The notes below the pieces were generated by a model. That model saw nothing but the letters and a program-made list of their open reading frames with translations. It was not told the origin of the DNA and did not search any database. From contig JAUXIP010000131.1 in the NCBI GenBank assembly GCA_030620935.1, forward strand, positions 1-6,299: a stretch of DNA of 6,299 bases, in the 5' to 3' direction. Each line of letters starts with the position of its first letter. Position 1 is the stretch's first letter. Both the position numbers and the translations under genes were made by a program. Shown here piece after piece: positions 5,308-6,299 of this stretch. The stretch comes from Deltaproteobacteria bacterium. GTDB taxonomy: Bacteria > Desulfobacterota_B > Binatia > UBA9968.

Positions 5308-6299
5308 CTATTTCCCCTCCTTTAGCGGCCTCGGGACTTGACCCGAATCTAGAGAGAGCCAGGGGACTAACGCCTTCTGTTCACTGTCCACAATGTAAAG
5401 ACCCTTTGCCTTGGGTAGGATCTCGCTCATAGCCTCCAGGTAGAGACGGCGTCGGGTAACCTCCGGCGCCCGCTGATACTCCTTGAGCACGGCTCGGAAG
5501 CGGGTGGCCTCTCCCTGAGCCCGATTGATCCGCTCCGTGGCGTAACCTTGAGCCTCGGAAACAGTTTGTTTCGCCTCACCTCTGGCCTTAGGAATTACCT
5601 TGTTCGCCTGTTCTTGGGCCTGGTTGACCATGCGCTCCAGGTCCTGCCTCGCCTCGTTGACCTCATTGAAGGCAGGTTTGACCGGGTCCGGCGGAGTCAC
5701 ATCCTGAAGCTCCACTGTGACAAGTTTTATCCCCGTCTTATAATTGGACAATATCTTTTGCATCTCCTCTTTTACCTCGCTGGCCACACCAACCCGGCCC
5801 ACTGTCAAGACGTCACTTCCCAGCCTGTTGCCAACCACTCTCCGCATAATCGCCTCTGCAATGTCTCGGAAGGCATCGCGCGGTTCCCGAAGCTCAAAGA
5901 GGTAGCGCGTCGGGTCCGCAATGCGGTACTGGACAATCCACTGAACGTCAATAACATTGAGATCTCCGGTGAGCATAAGAGATTCGCTTGAAAAGTCACC
6001 TCGTCTGAATTGTGTCCGCCTTCCAGCAGCTTGGGTCCGAAAACCAAACTCTTCCTTGAGAACTCGGGCTGTGGGAATCCGACGGGCCGTCTCGACACCG
6101 AACGGGATCTTGAAGTGAAGACCCGGGCCTGCCGTTCGTATAACACGACCGAAGCGCTGGATAACCGCCGTCTCCTCCGGTTGCACCGTGTACCAGCTTG
6201 AGAAAGCAAGAAAGAGAATGACCACGCCGATCAGTATCGGACCTATTTTAAACCCTTGGAGCTCGCGTCGAATGCGCCCAAACATGTCCTCCAGATCTC
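5308..6299 (-). CDS. hflK: HflK, SPFH-domain partner of HflC (5' end probably outside window)
   Basis: HflK is the larger partner in the HflKC complex, anchored in the inner membrane with most of the protein outside the cytoplasm. Numbering from the ATG at 6285: a membrane helix at about 14-30, the SPFH domain starting at VQPEETAVIQRFGRV (34-48), the signature ESLMLTGDLNVIDVQW (101-116), VTPPDPVKPAFNEVNEARQD (196-215), a long helical region with RAQGEATRF (255-263), and TRRRLYLEAMSEIL (277-290). The frame stays open to the window edge, and the codons before the ATG read D-L-E-D, giving DLEDMFGRIRREL, which resembles DLDDIF-type sequence before the HflK helix in E. coli. The GGAGG before this ATG is only 2 bases away. 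I therefore think the start lies outside; 6285 is the fallback (325 residues; E. coli has 419). The ribosome binding site of hflC lies within its 3' end. Confidence 0.93.
   Translation of the reverse strand, partial: DLEDMFGRIRRELQGFKIGPILIGVVILFLAFSSWYTVQPEETAVIQRFGRVIRTAGPGLHFKIPFGVETARRIPTARVLKEEFGFRTQAAGRRTQFRRGDFSSESLMLTGDLNVIDVQWIVQYRIADPTRYLFELREPRDAFRDIAEAIMRRVVGNRLGSDVLTVGRVGVASEVKEEMQKILSNYKTGIKLVTVELQDVTPPDPVKPAFNEVNEARQDLERMVNQAQEQANKVIPKARGEAKQTVSEAQGYATERINRAQGEATRFRAVLKEYQRAPEVTRRRLYLEAMSEILPKAKGLYIVDSEQKALVPWLSLDSGQVPRPLKEGK
5314..5323 (-). promoter_or_regulatory. Ribosome binding site of hflC inside the hflK 3' end
   Basis: The minus strand reads AAAGGAGGGG, with AGGAGG at 5316-5321, 10 bases before the hflC ATG at 5305. 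It overlaps the last codons of hflK, consistent with coupled translation giving balanced amounts of both subunits. Confidence 0.65.

Overview
The window looks like chromosomal DNA from an uncultured Gram-negative bacterium with moderately high GC. An hflK-hflC pair, an exported sugar-binding protein with a cleavable signal peptide and strong AGGAGG-type ribosome binding sites support this. The gene set and the dispersed palindromic repeat at 4096-4134 would fit lineages such as Methylomirabilota/NC10, Rokubacteria, Nitrospirota or Desulfobacterota. The sequence alone does not decide among them. No phage, transposase, CRISPR or RNA gene is visible.

Layout, in the direction of transcription (minus strand unless stated). 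From the right edge, hflK (5308-6299, probably entering from outside) and hflC (4334-5305) form a two-gene unit encoding the SPFH membrane complex that modulates the FtsH protease. A 323-base gene-free stretch (4011-4333) follows, packed with palindromes: a GC-rich hairpin, a near-perfect 18-base palindrome, a REP-like dispersed repeat and a perfect 13-bp inverted repeat. On the plus strand, 3653-4010 is a wrecked sodium:solute symporter gene in which the first membrane segment is joined, with a frameshift, to the last part of the protein. It still has a plausible sigma-70 promoter and ribosome binding site.

Leftwards, a second minus-strand unit starts with a full-length glycerate 2-kinase (2108-3451). 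After 18 bases comes a short, broken isochorismatase-family cysteine hydrolase (1861-2089), whose last stop overlaps the start of a GT81-like glycosyltransferase (572-1861). A 173-base gap with three consecutive inverted repeats follows, then the first third of an ABC-transporter sugar-binding protein (1-398).

The kinase, the GT81-like enzyme and the sugar-binding protein make a coherent story around glycerate and glucosylglycerate (a compatible solute): one enzyme could join glucose and glycerate, one phosphorylates glycerate, and a sugar transporter lies downstream. This is inferred from family membership and gene order. The most unusual aspect is that two neighbouring genes have been hollowed out in the same way, keeping their translation start and 3' end but losing the middle.
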